A DNA stretch of 33,232 nucleotides from the NCBI GenBank assembly GCA_022566415.1, contig JADFIY010000007.1, forward strand, positions 1 through 33,232, read 5' to 3'. This document shows positions 1-6,248 of the stretch, one piece after another. Source of the stretch: Acidobacteriota bacterium (GTDB lineage Bacteria; Actinomycetota; Acidimicrobiia; Spongiisociales; UBA5794). A program made the position numbers and the translations under genes. The notes beneath the pieces were generated by a model. The model was not told the DNA's origin. It searched no databases and saw only the letters and a program-made list of their open reading frames with translations. The stretch's first letter is position 1; each line of letters begins with the position of its first letter.

Positions 1-131
1 TGCCTGGTGATAACACCGAGATGACGGTGACGTTGGGTAAGGCGATTGCTATGGATCAGGGTCTCCGGTTCGCTATCCGTGAGGGTGGCCGTACCGTCGG
101 CGCCGGCCGGGTAGTAGAGATCATCGAGTAG
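1..131 (+). CDS. tuf: Elongation factor Tu, 3' end only (first tuf copy)
   Basis: This is the C-terminal end of EF-Tu, the GTPase that carries aminoacyl-tRNA to the ribosomal A site. The reading frame begins at base 3 and ends at TAG 129-131. Bases 1-127 are identical to 19355-19481 in the complete tuf further on; the copies differ only in the last codon (GAG against GAA) and the stop (TAG against TGA). Such identity between duplicate tuf genes is usually kept by gene conversion. The upstream part, including the G domain, lies outside the window. The stop codon is already part of the first heptamer of a repeat array. Confidence 0.97.
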   Translation, partial: PGDNTEMTVTLGKAIAMDQGLRFAIREGGRTVGAGRVVEIIE

Positions 132-194
132 TCACGAGTCACGAGTCACGAGCAGGAACGTATTGGAGCTCACGACTCGCGACTCGCGACTCAG
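130..194 (+). repeat. Heptamer repeat element, inverted arms (tuf-rpmG gap)
   Basis: Three AGTCACG units run head to tail from 130 to 150. After a spacer, three GACTCGC-type units run from 174 to 194. The second arm is roughly the reverse complement of the first, so the RNA could fold as a hairpin. The first unit begins inside the tuf stop codon. The element fills most of the tuf-rpmG gap. Confidence 0.85.
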
Positions 195-215
195 CGAGCG
201 AAGCGAGCGACATAA

Positions 216-377
216 ATGGCTAGCGCCAAACGACCGCCGATCACACTTGCCTGCGAGGTGTGCAAGCGGCGGAACTACGTAACCACGAAAAGCAAGGCCA
301 ACACCAGGGAACGCCTGGAGTTACGCAAGTACTGCCGCTGGTGCCGAGAGCACACGTTGCATAAGGAGACTCGCTGA
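216..377 (+). CDS. rpmG: Large ribosomal subunit protein bL33, zinc-binding form
   Basis: A 53-residue protein with the bL33 pattern of basic residues and two CxxC pairs (CEVC at residues 13-16, CRWC at 40-43). This is the zinc-containing C+ form of L33, a component of the 50S subunit near the E site. The length is normal for the family. The start is ATG 216; no strong Shine-Dalgarno sequence precedes it, only GC-rich GAGCGA repeats. In mycobacteria rpmG2 also lies just before the had genes and tRNA-Trp, so the context supports the call. Its last 12 coding bases (365-376) are repeated at 381-392 in the downstream hairpin. Confidence 0.95.
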   Translation: MASAKRPPITLACEVCKRRNYVTTKSKANTRERLELRKYCRWCREHTLHKETR

Positions 378-409
378 TACGGAGACTCGCTGGCGCTCGT
401 CTCCCGTAT
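377..409 (+). terminator. Imperfect hairpin after rpmG
   Basis: ATACGGAGAC (377-386) can pair with GTCTCCCGTAT (399-409) with one bulged base, forming a GC-rich hairpin directly after the rpmG stop codon. There is no T-run behind it, so it may be a processing or stabilising structure, or part of the neighbouring repeat element, instead of a true terminator. Confidence 0.4.
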
Positions 410-434
410 TACGTATCCCGTATCACGTATCACG
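406..434 (+). repeat. Heptamer repeat array, GTATYAC type
   Basis: Four tandem heptamers, GTATTAC, GTATCCC, GTATCAC and GTATCAC, occupy 406-433. This is the second sequence class of the heptamer family, also seen after rplK, before rplJ, after rpoC and after the complete tuf. Confidence 0.8.
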
Positions 435-458
435 CCGGGAACCGGTACTAGATACCTG

Positions 459-518
459 ATGGCAACCACGAACCACCCGTGGCTGCGACCGGGGCAACCG
501 GTACGCTGGCCCCCATGA
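459..518 (+). other. Possible 19-codon upstream ORF overlapping the dehydratase start
   Basis: An ATG at 459 opens a 19-codon frame that stops at TGA 516-518, overlapping the dehydratase ATG at 515 as ATGA. Neither start has a clear Shine-Dalgarno sequence. The overlap would allow translational coupling, but a frame this short could be chance. Confidence 0.25.
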
Positions 519-1378
519 CCCCAGCGGACATGGACGGGCTCGTCATTGGGCCCATCAGTCACGTCGTCGACAGGGAACGGATCGCTGCCTTCGTGGAGGC
601 GACGGGAGATGTACCGGAGCGCTGGCTCGAAAGCGCACCTCCCGGGTATGCCGCAGCCCTCCTGTTCCATGTGGCAGGCGAGTTCCTTTGGGATCCTCGC
701 ATCGCCGAGTACGTCAAGACGCTCATCCACGTCGACCAATCTTTCGCCTACCCGTCGCCGATCCGCCCCGGTGATGTCGTGGAGATCACGGGCACCGTCG
801 ATCGAGTGAGAGAACGATCCGGTACCTACTTCCTCATCTTTTCGGCGAACGCAGCCGTCGGCGATCGCCTGGTACTCGAGTCCCGCTCCAGCTTCCTCAT
901 GTCCAACCAGCCAGCAGGGGAGCCGTCGGCGGACCGGGGCGAACCTCCGGCCGACGCCAGGGCGACGAGCGACGTGCCGGGGAAGCGATCGCTCCCAGCA
1001 AACGGCGAAGTCGACGTCGTCGCCAGATCGGCGAGTCGGGCCGACCTGGTCAGGTACGGGGCGGCGACTGTGGACTTCAACCCGCTGCATTGGGACCACG
1101 AGGCGGCGCGGGCCGCCGGTCTCGACGGTGTGGTGGTGCATGGGCTGCTGCTCAACGCCTGGCTCACCCAGCATGCGGCGTCTTTCGCGGAGGGTGAGGC
1201 TCCCGTCGTCTCGATCAAGGCCAGGTTCCGCAACGCCCTCCGCCCCAATGTCGCTGCTGCCACCACAGCTGCGGTCGACTCCCGATCCGGGGACGAGGCG
1301 AAGCTGTCGTTGCAATTGACCGCAGGAGACGCCACGATCGTCACCGCAGACGCAACCATCCGTGGGGTAACGCCATGA
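515..1378 (+). CDS. Double-hotdog (3R)-hydroxyacyl dehydratase, HadA-HadB fusion-like (MaoC family)
   Basis: Counted from ATG 515 the protein has 287 residues; an in-frame GTG at 479 would add 12. Residues about 5-130 resemble the N-terminal hotdog domain of the FAS1-type dehydratase family, as in mycobacterial HadA. Residues about 165-287 resemble the MaoC/HadB domain and keep the hydratase-2 motif, with Tyr181, Asp187, Asn189-Pro190 and His192 followed by GVVVHG. A proline- and alanine-rich linker (131-165) joins them. The expected reaction is dehydration of (3R)-hydroxyacyl thioesters in fatty-acid elongation. In mycobacteria hadA, hadB and hadC are separate genes at this same locus between rpmG2 and tRNA-Trp. 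Here A and B appear fused, and no hadC is present. The stop overlaps the next start (ATGA at 1375). The substrate is inferred from synteny only. Confidence 0.8.
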   Translation: MTPADMDGLVIGPISHVVDRERIAAFVEATGDVPERWLESAPPGYAAALLFHVAGEFLWDPRIAEYVKTLIHVDQSFAYPSPIRPGDVVEITGTVDRVRERSGTYFLIFSANAAVGDRLVLESRSSFLMSNQPAGEPSADRGEPPADARATSDVPGKRSLPANGEVDVVARSASRADLVRYGAATVDFNPLHWDHEAARAAGLDGVVVHGLLLNAWLTQHAASFAEGEAPVVSIKARFRNALRPNVAAATTAAVDSRSGDEAKLSLQLTAGDATIVTADATIRGVTP

Positions 1379-1950
1379 GCGGGCGCGAGGTCGGACGATT
1401 CGACGAACAAGACCTGGTGAGGTTGGCGGTATTGGGTGACGATGCGGCGTTCGGTGAGCTCGTCAGGATCCACCAGCATGAGGTGTACACGGTGGCCCTA
1501 CGAATGGTCTCGGACCGGGAACTCGCTTACGACGTTTCCCAAGAGGCGTTTGTGCGAGCCTGGCGCGCCATCCCCCGATTCCGGGGCGATGCGAAGTTCT
1601 CCACCTGGATGCATCGGATCACGGTGAACACGGCGCTCACTCATCTCGAGCGCAGGAAGCGCACCAATACCGATGCGCTGGACGCCATGCACGTGGACCC
1701 AGAAGCCGACGGGCTGACCCCGGAACGTGCCGGTGAGAGCGCGGCAATGCGCCCCCACCTCGAAACCGCCCTTGGCGATCTCGCCGTCCCTTTGCGCACG
1801 GTCGTCGTCCTCAAGGACGTTTACGGCTGGAGCCACGCCGAGATCTCAGAGCATCTCGAGATCTCGATCACTGCGGCCAAGGTCAGATTGCATCGCGGGC
1901 GCAAGGTGCTGCGCTCCGCACTATGGGAACACAAGGGGGATCGCTCGTGA
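1375..1950 (+). CDS. ECF-type RNA polymerase sigma factor
   Basis: This 191-residue protein has the two-domain ECF layout. Sigma-2 spans about residues 26-96, with the DVSQEAFVRAW segment and a FSTWMHRITVN stretch. Sigma-4 spans about 128-183, with a helix-turn-helix (GWSHAEISEHLEISITAAKVRLHRG) ending in the usual basic helix. It should direct core RNA polymerase to a small regulon, probably in response to the anti-sigma factor encoded next. Its ATG overlaps the dehydratase stop (ATGA) and its own TGA overlaps the anti-sigma GTG (GTGA), so all three genes look translationally coupled. An ECF pair inside the rpmG to tRNA-Trp interval is unusual. The regulon cannot be told from this sequence. 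Confidence 0.92.
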   Translation: MSGREVGRFDEQDLVRLAVLGDDAAFGELVRIHQHEVYTVALRMVSDRELAYDVSQEAFVRAWRAIPRFRGDAKFSTWMHRITVNTALTHLERRKRTNTDALDAMHVDPEADGLTPERAGESAAMRPHLETALGDLAVPLRTVVVLKDVYGWSHAEISEHLEISITAAKVRLHRGRKVLRSALWEHKGDRS

Positions 1951-2303
1951 GTGCGACCTGCCGGATCGTTGCCATGCGGCTCCCCGACATCGGGGATCCA
2001 AGCGAATTGGGAACTCGCCTGGCCAAGCACACGGCGACCTGTTTGCGCTGCCAGGCCGAGGCCGCTCGCTACCGTTCGCTGCGGCGCCATCTCGCCGAGC
2101 TCTCCACGGTTACCTACCCGGCGCCGCAGGGATTCGTCTCATCGGTGATGGGGCGGCTGACCGATCCGGTCATCGAGGTAGCGAGGCACACCCGACAGAC
2201 GGTGAGGTCACGGGTCGTCGCCGTCGCCGCAGCCAGTGCCGCCGTCGTGGCCACCGCAGGCACCGTGGCTCTGATTCTCCGCCGTCTGCAGGCGCCGGTC
2301 TGA
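1947..2303 (+). CDS. Zinc-binding anti-sigma factor, membrane-anchored
   Basis: The gene starts at GTG 1947, overlapping the sigma-factor stop by GTGA, and encodes 118 residues. The N-terminal part contains HTATCLRC, the HxxxCxxC signature of zinc-binding anti-sigma (ZAS) domains, which hold an ECF sigma factor inactive at the membrane or until oxidised. Near the C-terminus is one hydrophobic stretch rich in Ala and Val followed by two arginines, consistent with a single transmembrane helix and a very short tail outside. With no extracytoplasmic sensor domain, a redox or zinc signal, or control by proteolysis, are reasonable guesses. Whether the M50 protease at 14337 acts on it is pure speculation. 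Confidence 0.82.
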   Translation: MSATCRIVAMRLPDIGDPSELGTRLAKHTATCLRCQAEAARYRSLRRHLAELSTVTYPAPQGFVSSVMGRLTDPVIEVARHTRQTVRSRVVAVAAASAAVVATAGTVALILRRLQAPV

Positions 2304-2362
2304 GCCGGGCTCGTCGTCGCCGACCTGGGCGGATCGTCGTACGATGGGGGCGCCACCGTGCG

Positions 2363-2392
2363 TTGTGCTTTGCAAGAAACGCTCCATATACT
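2363..2392 (+). promoter_or_regulatory. Promoter for tRNA-Trp-secE-nusG
   Basis: TTGTGC (2363-2368) and TATACT (2387-2392) are separated by 18 bp and resemble a housekeeping sigma promoter. Transcription would start near 2399, about 18 bases before the tRNA. Confidence 0.65.
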
Positions 2393-2416
2393 CGTGTCCG
2401 GGCCTGAACCGGCCGG

Positions 2417-2490
2417 AGGGGTGTAGCTCCAATCGGTAGAGCGCCGGTCTCCAAAACCGGATGTTGTGGGTTCGAGTCCCGCCACCCCTG
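2417..2490 (+). tRNA. trpT: tRNA-Trp (anticodon CCA)
   Basis: The acceptor arms AGGGGTG (2417-2423) and CACCCCT (2483-2489) pair fully and are followed by discriminator G 2490. The D stem pairs GCTC with GAGC, the anticodon stem pairs CCGGT with ACCGG around loop CTCCAAA (anticodon CCA), and the T arm contains TTCGAGT. The 3' CCA is not encoded. tRNA-Trp directly before secE is the standard actinobacterial arrangement and it is probably processed from a common transcript. Confidence 0.97.
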
Positions 2491-2509
2491 CCCCTAGGAG
2501 GACCGCAGG

Positions 2510-2782
2510 ATGAACCGCCAGATGCGACGGCTGCAGGCCAAGGAAGAGGCGCGCGCCAAGAAGCAGCAGCAGCCGACCAAGCGCAAAGAGCGAACCGGTG
2601 TCGTGCAGTTCCTCCAAGAGGTGCGCGCCGAGCTCAGGAAGGTCACCTGGCCGTCTCGCGAGGAACTGGCGACCTACACCATCGTCGTGTTTGCGGTGAG
2701 CACGGCACTGACCTTCTACATCGCCGGACTCGACTACGTGTTCAACAGCAGCATTCTGTCCGTGTTGAGGAACCTGGGCTGA
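2510..2782 (+). CDS. secE: Preprotein translocase subunit SecE
   Basis: A 90-residue SecE, the small clamp subunit of the SecYEG channel. A basic, glutamine-rich N-terminus leads into the conserved amphipathic segment (FLQEVRAELRKVTWPSREEL, about residues 34-53), followed by one transmembrane helix around residues 56-72. AGGAGG at 2496-2501 lies eight bases before ATG 2510. The stop overlaps the nusG start as TGATG (2780-2784). Single-span SecE is normal outside enterobacteria. Confidence 0.97.
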   Translation: MNRQMRRLQAKEEARAKKQQQPTKRKERTGVVQFLQEVRAELRKVTWPSREELATYTIVVFAVSTALTFYIAGLDYVFNSSILSVLRNLG

Positions 2783-3402
2783 TGAGTGAAACCATCGAAG
2801 AAGTCCTCGAAGAAACCGAGGAAGATGTAGTTGTCGAGGAACAGCCGCTCAGCCCCTACGACCTCCCTGGTGGCTGGTTCGTCATCCACTCCTACTCGGG
2901 TTACGAGAACAAGGTGAAGGCAAACCTGGAGAGCCGCGTCAAGTCGATGCACCTGGAGGACAAGGTTTTCGATGTCGTCATCCCGATGGAGGATGTCGTC
3001 GAGTACAAGGGCGGCAAGAAGGTCACCGTCCAGCGCAAGAAATTCCCCGGCTACGTTCTCGTTCGCATGTACCTGGAAGACGACACGTGGTACGCGGTGC
3101 GCAACACGCCGAGCGTGACCGGGTTCGTCGGATCCTCCACCCAGCCGTCTCCCCTGTCGCGCCGTGAGGTTGAGCGCATCCTCGGAGTTGAGAAAGAAGA
3201 CGGCGCCAAAAAGGAGAAGCCGACGTTCAAACCGGCGTGGGAGGTCTCCGAGACCGTCAGGGTGATCGAGGGCCCGTTTGCCGACTTCAACGGCGTCATC
3301 GAAGACATCAACGTCGACCAGTCGAAGGTGCGGGTGCTCGTGGACATCTTCGGCCGCGAGACGCCGGTCGAGCTCAACTTCGATCAGATCGTCAAGTACT
3401 AA
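2782..3402 (+). CDS. nusG: Transcription termination/antitermination factor NusG
   Basis: NusG, 206 residues from ATG 2782. An acidic N-terminal extension of about 30 residues (many Glu and Val) precedes the NGN domain, which begins near GGWFVIHSYSGYENKVK and contains the FPGYVLVRM segment. The C-terminal KOW domain carries VRVIEGPFADFNGVI. It binds RNA polymerase and couples it to Rho or the ribosome. An acidic N-terminal extension is common in actinobacterial NusG. Co-transcribed with secE. Confidence 0.97.
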   Translation: MSETIEEVLEETEEDVVVEEQPLSPYDLPGGWFVIHSYSGYENKVKANLESRVKSMHLEDKVFDVVIPMEDVVEYKGGKKVTVQRKKFPGYVLVRMYLEDDTWYAVRNTPSVTGFVGSSTQPSPLSRREVERILGVEKEDGAKKEKPTFKPAWEVSETVRVIEGPFADFNGVIEDINVDQSKVRVLVDIFGRETPVELNFDQIVKY

Positions 3403-3514
3403 AAAAGGGTGGTAGCCAATGACGAGTGCCATGTGCCGCCGCCCGGACCATTTCAGGGTTGAATGGAGTTTCTGATGAGCGGCGGCCCGCTCAGAATTTG
3501 CCGACCACCCTTTT
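3403..3514 (+). promoter_or_regulatory. Structured leader between nusG and rplK (possible L1/L11 control site)
   Basis: Two perfect 11-base arms, AAAAGGGTGGT (3403-3413) and ACCACCCTTTT (3504-3514), enclose a second pairing, GCCGCCGC (3435-3442) with GCGGCGGC (3479-3486). An alternative local hairpin is GAGCGG/CCGCTC (3477-3492). A small frame (ATG 3419 to TGA 3473-3475, 18 codons) sits inside, with a Shine-Dalgarno-like AAAGGG in the left arm. L1 commonly represses rplK-rplA by binding this leader region in other bacteria. I cannot confirm the L1 recognition motif here. Confidence 0.45.
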
Positions 3515-3532
3515 ACCGATTGAGGTTTCCTG

Positions 3533-3961
3533 ATGGGTCGTAAAAGGCTGATGACCGTGCTCAAGCTGCAGATTCCGGCCGGGCAGGCAAGCCCTGCCCC
3601 GCCGGTGGGCCAGGCGCTCGGCCAGCACGGGGTCAACATCATGGAGTTCGTCCAGGCGTACAACGCAGAGACGGCGCAACACGCGGGAACGATCATCCCG
3701 GCCGAGATCTCGATCTACGAGGACAGGAGCTTCACGTTCATCACCAAGACGCCTCCGGCGGCGGTGCTGCTGCGGCAGGCGGCGCGCGTGGAGAAGGGAT
3801 CGCCGGAGCCACACCGGGAGAAAGTTGGCAACGTTTCCAGATCCCAGATTCGCCAGATCGCCGAGAGAAAGATGCCCGACCTGAACGCCAACGACATCGA
3901 GGCGGCGATGAAGATCGTCGAGGGAACGGCCCGGTCGATGGGGATTACGGTCAGCGGCTAG
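3533..3961 (+). CDS. rplK: Large ribosomal subunit protein uL11
   Basis: L11, 142 residues, normal length. It binds the GTPase-associated centre of 23S rRNA. The N-terminal domain has [30 protein letters not shown] with the conserved proline-rich helix, and the C-terminal RNA-binding domain contains [21 protein letters not shown] and the closing [11 protein letters not shown] 3533 follows TGAGG (3521-3525). A second ATG seven residues downstream (MTVLKLQ) is possible, but the upstream start matches the family N-terminus and its Shine-Dalgarno spacing. Confidence 0.96.
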   Translation: MGRKRLMTVLKLQIPAGQASPAPPVGQALGQHGVNIMEFVQAYNAETAQHAGTIIPAEISIYEDRSFTFITKTPPAAVLLRQAARVEKGSPEPHREKVGNVSRSQIRQIAERKMPDLNANDIEAAMKIVEGTARSMGITVSG

Positions 3962-3966
3962 CGAGC

Positions 3967-3997
3967 ACGTAATACGTAATACGTGATACGTAATACG
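3967..3997 (+). repeat. Heptamer repeat array, ACGTAAT type (rplK-rplA gap)
   Basis: Tandem heptamers ACGTAAT, ACGTAAT, ACGTGAT, ACGTAAT plus a trailing ACG begin six bases after the rplK stop codon. The unit is nearly its own reverse complement, so the array can self-pair. Confidence 0.85.
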
Positions 3998-4047
3998 CAG
4001 AAGTGGGAGAGGCGCGAGCCTCGTGAGAACCACGTCAGGAGACCAAA

Positions 4048-4767
4048 ATGACCACCAAGTCCAAGAACCGATCGGCCATCGAGGCTGAGTTCGATACCAC
4101 AGGGAGCTACGGGCCCAAAGAGGCGGTCGAGCTCGTCAAACAGATGGCTTTCGCCAAGTTCGACGAGAGCGTGGACATGGCGTTCAAGCTCGGAATCGAC
4201 GCCAGGCAGGCCGACCAGCTCGTTCGCAGCACCGTCAGCCTCCCCCACGGCACCGGCAAGGACGTCCGCGTCGTTGTATTTGCGGAGAGCGACCTGGCCC
4301 GCGCCGCAGAGGAGGCCGGTGCCGACCTGGTCGGGGGCAAGGAGCTTGCCGATGCCATCCAGGCCGGCTCCCAGTCGCTCGACTTCGATGTGACGATCGC
4401 CTCCCCGGACATGATGTCGGTCGTCGGCAAGCTCGGTCCGGTCCTTGGCCCTCGCGGTTTGATGCCGAACCCGAAGAGCGGGACGGTCACCCAGGATATC
4501 GGCAAGACCGTAGAGGCGTTCAAGGCCGGAAGGGTCGAGTACCGCAACGACCGGTACGGGAACGTCCATGTGCCCATCGGTCGCGTCTCGTTCGACGCCG
4601 ACAAGCTGGTGGAGAACCTGGTCGCCATCGGCGACGAGATCTATCGCGCCCGGCCGGCGGCGACGAAAGGCCGCTTCGTCGAGAGCGTGACGATCGCCTC
4701 CACCATGGGCCCCGGAGTAAAGATCGATTTAGGTGATCTGGAAGATCTGATCAAAGAGAGCCGGTAG
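4048..4767 (+). CDS. rplA: Large ribosomal subunit protein uL1
   Basis: L1, 239 residues, the mobile stalk protein that helps release deacylated tRNA and often represses its own operon. The sequence contains the family signature around [20 protein letters not shown] and the closing [26 protein letters not shown] at 4038-4042 precedes ATG 4048. It is co-transcribed with rplK across an 86-base gap carrying a heptamer array. Its stop codon runs straight into another heptamer array. Confidence 0.97.
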   Translation: MTTKSKNRSAIEAEFDTTGSYGPKEAVELVKQMAFAKFDESVDMAFKLGIDARQADQLVRSTVSLPHGTGKDVRVVVFAESDLARAAEEAGADLVGGKELADAIQAGSQSLDFDVTIASPDMMSVVGKLGPVLGPRGLMPNPKSGTVTQDIGKTVEAFKAGRVEYRNDRYGNVHVPIGRVSFDADKLVENLVAIGDEIYRARPAATKGRFVESVTIASTMGPGVKIDLGDLEDLIKESR

Positions 4768-4835
4768 TCACAAGTCACAAGTCGCAAGCAAACCGCCTCG
4801 TCCAATGGCTTGCGTCTTGTGTTCGCGTCTTGAGA
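4768..4835 (+). repeat. Heptamer repeat element, inverted arms (after rplA)
   Basis: Three heptamers TCACAAG, TCACAAG and TCGCAAG (4768-4788) follow the rplA stop. An inverted arm of CTTGCGT, CTTGTGT, one six-base unit and CTTGAGA spans 4809-4835. Together they could form a hairpin that acts as a boundary after rplA. No T-run follows. Confidence 0.8.
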
Positions 4836-4848
4836 CCAAATAAACCTG

Positions 4849-4878
4849 TTGGCAGGTACTGGGCCACCCTGCAATACT
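4849..4878 (+). promoter_or_regulatory. Promoter for the rplJL leader transcript
   Basis: TTGGCA (4849-4854) and AATACT (4873-4878) with an 18-bp spacer. The predicted start is about 4885, giving an unusually long leader of roughly 530 bases before rplJ, or an independent small RNA ending at the hairpin at 5098-5123. Confidence 0.55.
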
Positions 4879-4884
4879 CTGGGG

Positions 4885-5123
4885 TACATAGCGGGGGGCC
4901 TTGGAGACCAGGCTCAAGGGACGATCCACCACCGTTCCAGGCGGGAAACCCAGCCACCCCGGACCACCCGAGGGTCAGCCCCTACCCTGGCCCTCAATCC
5001 GAGGTGGAGACGAGTAGATGGCTTCCTGGCCCGCCGTCTGCCCGAATCCTCGGAAGTGGGACCCGCGTGCGGGTCGCCACGGTCTCACCGCTGTGACAGG
5101 CGCCCGGCTACCGCCGGGCGCCT
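4885..5123 (+). ncRNA. GC-rich structured RNA region of unknown type, upstream of rplJ
   Basis: This stretch has no convincing coding frame; the open frames in it are proline- and arginine-rich with no family resemblance and no Shine-Dalgarno. It lies between a promoter and a strong hairpin and contains several local stems: GACCCG/CGGGTC (5060-5075), CGGT/ACCG (5080-5090) and the end hairpin. I checked it by eye against tmRNA, RNase P RNA, SRP RNA, T-box and cobalamin riboswitch signatures and found none. It may be a separate RNA or the 5' half of the rplJ leader. Confidence 0.4.
5098..5123 (+). terminator. Perfect 11-bp hairpin without T-run
   Basis: AGGCGCCCGGC (5098-5108) pairs perfectly with GCCGGGCGCCT (5113-5123) around the loop TACC. 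The sequence after it is GCGCGTAATG, so there is no U-tract. A second perfect small hairpin, GAGCAC-TTC-GTGCTC, follows at 5133-5147. GC-rich hairpins lacking U-tracts are often proposed as terminators in actinobacteria. Confidence 0.6.
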
Positions 5124-5150
5124 GCGCGTAATGAGCACTTCGTGCTCGGT

Positions 5151-5220
5151 ATTACGTACTACGTATTACGTACCACGTATTACGAAAACTCCGGTCGTGA
5201 TACGTAATACGTAATACGTT
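5151..5220 (+). repeat. Heptamer repeat element, ATTACGT / ATACGTA arms
   Basis: Five heptamers ATTACGT, ACTACGT, ATTACGT, ACCACGT and ATTACGA (5151-5185) are followed after 14 bases by an opposite arm of three ATACGTA-type heptamers (5200-5220). The arms are complementary, so this inserts a large hairpin into the rplJ leader. Confidence 0.85.
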
Positions 5221-5229
5221 GTACGCCCT

Positions 5230-5377
5230 GGCGTTAGATCACGCCGAGCCCTACGATCTCCCGAACAACCTCAAATGCCTGAGACCGCAGGTGCTTTTGC
5301 ATGAGACCGCTTCGGCGGCGCCGGCGTAGGTCGTCCTCCAAAGAGGGCTCCTCGTCTCACGGCGGGAGCCCGTTTTT
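5230..5377 (+). promoter_or_regulatory. L10-type ribosomal protein leader with attenuator, upstream of rplJ
   Basis: A hairpin GGCGT/ACGCC (5230-5245) is followed by CCTG-AGACCG-CAGG (5278-5291), a repeated GAGACCGC at 5281 and 5303, and CCGC-TTCG-GCGG just after. Then GGGCTCC (5345-5351) pairs with GGAGCCC (5365-5371), followed by G and five Ts (5373-5377). That last element looks like an intrinsic terminator. In other bacteria the L10(L12)4 complex binds the leader at such GAGACC-containing folds and controls termination. The attenuation model here is inferred from that family knowledge. Confidence 0.62.
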
Positions 5378-5416
5378 CGTATCGCCGGACCAGAAGCAAC
5401 CACAGGAGGACGACGA

Positions 5417-6223
5417 ATGCCACGACCGGAGAAGGTCCAGGCCGTCGTTGACATCAAGCAGCGCCTCGACGGAGCGCAGGCCGTGTTTGTGACCGAGTAC
5501 GCAGGGCTTTCTGTCAAAGAGCAGCAGGTGTTGCGTCGCCAGCTCAAGGCGAGCGGTGCCGAGATGAAGGTCGTCAAGATGACCCTGGCCCGGCTCGCCG
5601 CCGCTCATATGACCGACGAGCTGAGCGATCTCTTGTTTGGTCCGACGGCGCTCACCTTTGCCGACGGCGACCCAGCGGCCGCGGCCAAAGCCCTGAAGGC
5701 ATTCGCCAAGGAACACGACGCCTTGATCATCAAGGGTGGGGTCCTCGGCGAAGAGTTCCTGAGCCCGGAACGCGTCTCGCAACTCGCCGATCTCGATCCT
5801 CGCGAGGTTCTGTTGGCCAAGATCGCCGGCGCCTTTGCTGCACCCATGGCCCAGATGGCCGGTCTGCTCGCCGCCCTGCCGCGCAACGCGGCCACCGTGT
5901 TCCAGCAGCTACTGGAGAAGAAAGAGGAAGAAAGTCCGGGGTCTTCAGTCGTCATTCCTCAGCCCGAGGAAGAAAGCACGGAGTCTTCAGTCGACAGTCC
6001 TCAGCCCGAGGAAGAAAGCACGGAGTCTTCAGTCGACAGTCCTCGGCCCGAGGAAGAAAGCACGGAGTCTTCAGTCGACAGTCCTCGGCCCGAGGAAGAA
6101 ACCGCGGCTGAGACTGAGGACGCCGCGGCTGAGACTGAGGACGCCGCGGCTGAGACTGAGGACGCCGCGGCTGAGACTGAGGGCGCCGCGGCTGAGACTG
6201 AGGACGCCGCGGCTGACGACTGA
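5417..6223 (+). CDS. rplJ: Large ribosomal subunit protein uL10 with repetitive acidic C-terminal tail
   Basis: L10 anchors the L7/L12 stalk dimers on the ribosome. Residues 1-169 form a complete family core (MPRPEKVQAVVDIKQRL at the start; helix AAPMAQMAGLLAALPRNAATVFQQLLE near the end, where L7/L12 dimers bind). Residues 170-268 are an added tail. Four 14-residue repeats (EEESTESSVDSPQP type, from 42-bp repeats at 5924-6091) are followed by five 7-residue AAETEDA repeats (21-bp repeats at 6102-6206). The tail is strongly acidic, probably disordered, and placed just after the L12-binding helix. AGGAGGA (5404-5410) precedes ATG 5417. L10 is usually about 170-180 residues. Confidence 0.95.
   Translation: MPRPEKVQAVVDIKQRLDGAQAVFVTEYAGLSVKEQQVLRRQLKASGAEMKVVKMTLARLAAAHMTDELSDLLFGPTALTFADGDPAAAAKALKAFAKEHDALIIKGGVLGEEFLSPERVSQLADLDPREVLLAKIAGAFAAPMAQMAGLLAALPRNAATVFQQLLEKKEEESPGSSVVIPQPEEESTESSVDSPQPEEESTESSVDSPRPEEESTESSVDSPRPEEETAAETEDAAAETEDAAAETEDAAAETEGAAAETEDAAADD
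5924..6219 (+). repeat. In-frame tandem repeats (42 bp x 4, then 21 bp x 5) in the rplJ tail
   Basis: Units of 42 bp lie at 5924-5965, 5966-6007, 6008-6049 and 6050-6091, the first being the most diverged. Units of 21 bp start at 6102, 6123, 6144, 6165 and 6186, with a partial sixth. Both lengths are multiples of 7 and of 3. Each later 42-bp unit contains AGTCTTC, AGTCGAC, AGTCCTC in heptamer register. Just after the stop region, ACTGATG, ACTGACG and ACTGAAA (6219-6239) again repeat every 7 bases. Confidence 0.92.
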
Positions 6224-6248
6224 TGACTGACGACTGAAAGGAGAACCC

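Noticed and set aside
275-1315. A 346-codon minus-strand frame across rpmG and the dehydratase
   Set aside because: Overlaps two clear + strand genes and has no family features.
4885-5123. The structured region as tmRNA, RNase P RNA, SRP RNA or a T-box
   Set aside because: None of the conserved core motifs of these RNAs is visible; kept only as an unidentified structured region.
4849-5214. A 121-codon + strand frame in the rplA-rplJ gap
   Set aside because: Proline/arginine-rich, overlaps the promoter, hairpin and heptamer array, and lacks a Shine-Dalgarno; better explained as structured RNA.
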